A stretch of DNA of 64,000 nucleotides from Rhizobium sp. ARZ01 (GTDB lineage Bacteria; Pseudomonadota; Alphaproteobacteria; Rhizobiales; Rhizobiaceae). The notes beneath the pieces are model-generated. The model searched no databases, had not been told where the DNA came from, and worked only from the letters and a program-made list of their open reading frames with translations. Positions 63,243-64,000 of the stretch are shown here, piece after piece. Location: positions 682,001 through 746,000 of the forward strand of contig NZ_JACVAE010000001.1 of NCBI RefSeq assembly GCF_014851675.1, read 5' to 3'. Each line of letters opens with the position of its first letter. The stretch's first letter is position 1. The translations under genes and the position numbers were made by a program.

Positions 63243-63614
63243 GCCGGCTTCATCTGCGTTCGCACCTTGCCTTCGAGCACAGGGCGGGGCTGCCATCTCT
63301 TCCTTGCTTACTACGCAGCGCAGAGATGTCGCCAGCGGCGGCATATGGCCCCGCATGCCTCAACTGGACATACGCGGCTCGCTGCTCCAATATACTGTCC
63401 AGGTAAACGGACAGGACATCTGACGCTCGAAGATTATGAACATCGTGATTTCGAACAAGTCGGCAATCTTTCCGCTCCTGATGGGCACCAGAGCACGCAT
63501 TGCTTTCGGGTTGCCGCGGCGCTGAGGGCCGGGCAACCCCGAACACATAGCCGAAAATTTCCTGCTCCCGGCGGCTGCGAAGCAGCGCGCCCCTGTGTAC
63601 ATTTAGGAATAGCC
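63243..63614. other. 372-nt spacer before the spermidine-synthase-like gene
   Basis: No convincing gene. A 29-codon plus-strand reading frame at 63436 (MNIVISNKSAIF) has no ribosome-binding site support. The region resembles degraded sequence, but no parent family is recognisable. Confidence 0.4.
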
Positions 63615-64000
63615 GTGACTCTCTGGGCCGAATTGGCGAGAGCCAGCAATGCTGCTGGCGACGAAATCATCCTGCGCAAGCGCAGTGACATCTACGAGAT
63701 CCGCTACAACGGACTTGAGTTGATGTCGAACCTCAACCACACCTCCGAGGACATTCTCGCCAAGCGCTCTCTCAGGCTTCAGGGGGCGGCGAAAAAGGTA
63801 CTTATCGGTGGCCTCGGAATGGGATTTACCCTGCGCACCACCCTCAAGCACCTGGGCAAGGACGCGGAGGTGGTCGTCTGCGAACTCGTCCCGGAAATCG
63901 TCGAGTGGAACCGGACCTGTTACGGCCATCTCGCTGGTCATCCGCTGCGCGATGCGCGGGTGACGGTTCGCGTCGGGGACGTATTGGAGGTCCTGGCACG
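63615..64000 (+). CDS. Spermidine-synthase-like (aminopropyltransferase fold) protein, partial
   Basis: Truncated by the window end; 128 complete codons are visible from GTG 63615, which has AGGA 6 nt before it. The sequence reads VTLWAELARASNAAGDEIIL, then a SAM/decarboxylated-SAM-type motif VLIGGLGMGFTLRTTLKHLG (about residues 62-81) with acidic ligand VVVCELVPEIVEWNR, the spermidine synthase/class I methyltransferase Rossmann fold. It probably belongs to the spermidine-synthase-like group; whether it makes polyamines is uncertain. The C-terminal part is outside the window. Confidence 0.75.
   Translation, partial: MTLWAELARASNAAGDEIILRKRSDIYEIRYNGLELMSNLNHTSEDILAKRSLRLQGAAKKVLIGGLGMGFTLRTTLKHLGKDAEVVVCELVPEIVEWNRTCYGHLAGHPLRDARVTVRVGDVLEVLA

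Noticed and set aside
1..64000. tRNA, rRNA, CRISPR, prophage or complete IS element
   Set aside because: Looked for cloverleaf-like tails, repeat-spacer series and inverted terminal repeats; none seen. Only the IS remnant at 7345-7640 was found.

Overview
This window reads as a chromosomal segment of a GC-rich alphaproteobacterium of the Rhizobiaceae, most likely the Sinorhizobium/Ensifer group. The basis is family-level similarity: the acyl carrier protein, the rpsF-rpsR-DUF2232-rplI-dnaB-alr-radA-cvpA-purF order, the psd-pssA pair, and small rhizobial proteins. Nearly all of it is housekeeping DNA with short spacers. I see no prophage, CRISPR array, tRNA or rRNA.

Layout. 1-3.5 kb: an acyltransferase-3 membrane protein, a MOSC protein and an MFS transporter. 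3.6-7.3 kb: the de novo NAD operon nadA-nadB-nadC, preceded by a 23-bp inverted repeat that overlaps a candidate -10 box. 7.3-8.8 kb: a decayed IS5-type transposase, a YjaB-like acetyltransferase and a periplasmic Cu/Zn superoxide dismutase. 8.8-11.8 kb (minus): a tightly overlapping set, ygfZ, an HD phosphohydrolase, a tyrosine phosphatase and a Nudix-winged-helix NAD regulator, which is the plausible ligand of the nadA operator. 12-14 kb (minus): a Nudix hydrolase and three small exported or cytosolic proteins of unknown role, with an SRAP/HMCES-like protein divergent from them. 15-15.5 kb (minus): two tiny paralogous genes of 56 and 46 codons. 15.9-20.7 kb: cysS with a compositionally odd C-terminal segment, three tandem GFA-family paralogs translationally linked to it, then cimA. 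20.9-29.5 kb: rarD-like, LOG-family, LysM/Ig-like, Atm1-type ABC exporter, a LAS-type peptidase-like gene, psd and pssA. 29.7-42.3 kb (minus): SDR, purF, cvpA, radA, alr, dnaB, cfa, rplI, DUF2232, rpsR, rpsF. 42.6-45.7 kb: a small membrane protein, an aldo-keto reductase and an unusual membrane-TPR protein. 45.8-52.6 kb: the fatty-acid cluster fabD-fabG-acpP-fabF, then mltG, yicC and gmk. 52.7-61 kb (minus): an isoprenylcysteine methyltransferase-like protein and the envelope operon lptF-lptG-lptD-surA-like-pdxA-rsmA. 61.3-64 kb: pepA, holC and a spermidine-synthase-like gene cut by the window end.

Functional themes are NAD supply with its regulator close by, phospholipid synthesis and modification (psd, pssA, cfa), fatty-acid synthesis, LPS export and assembly, and replication/translation. 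The least explained parts are the paired micro-genes near 15 kb, the mosaic cysS followed by three GFA genes, and the membrane-TPR gene at 44-45.7 kb. All family names come from reading the translated sequence; no database search was run.
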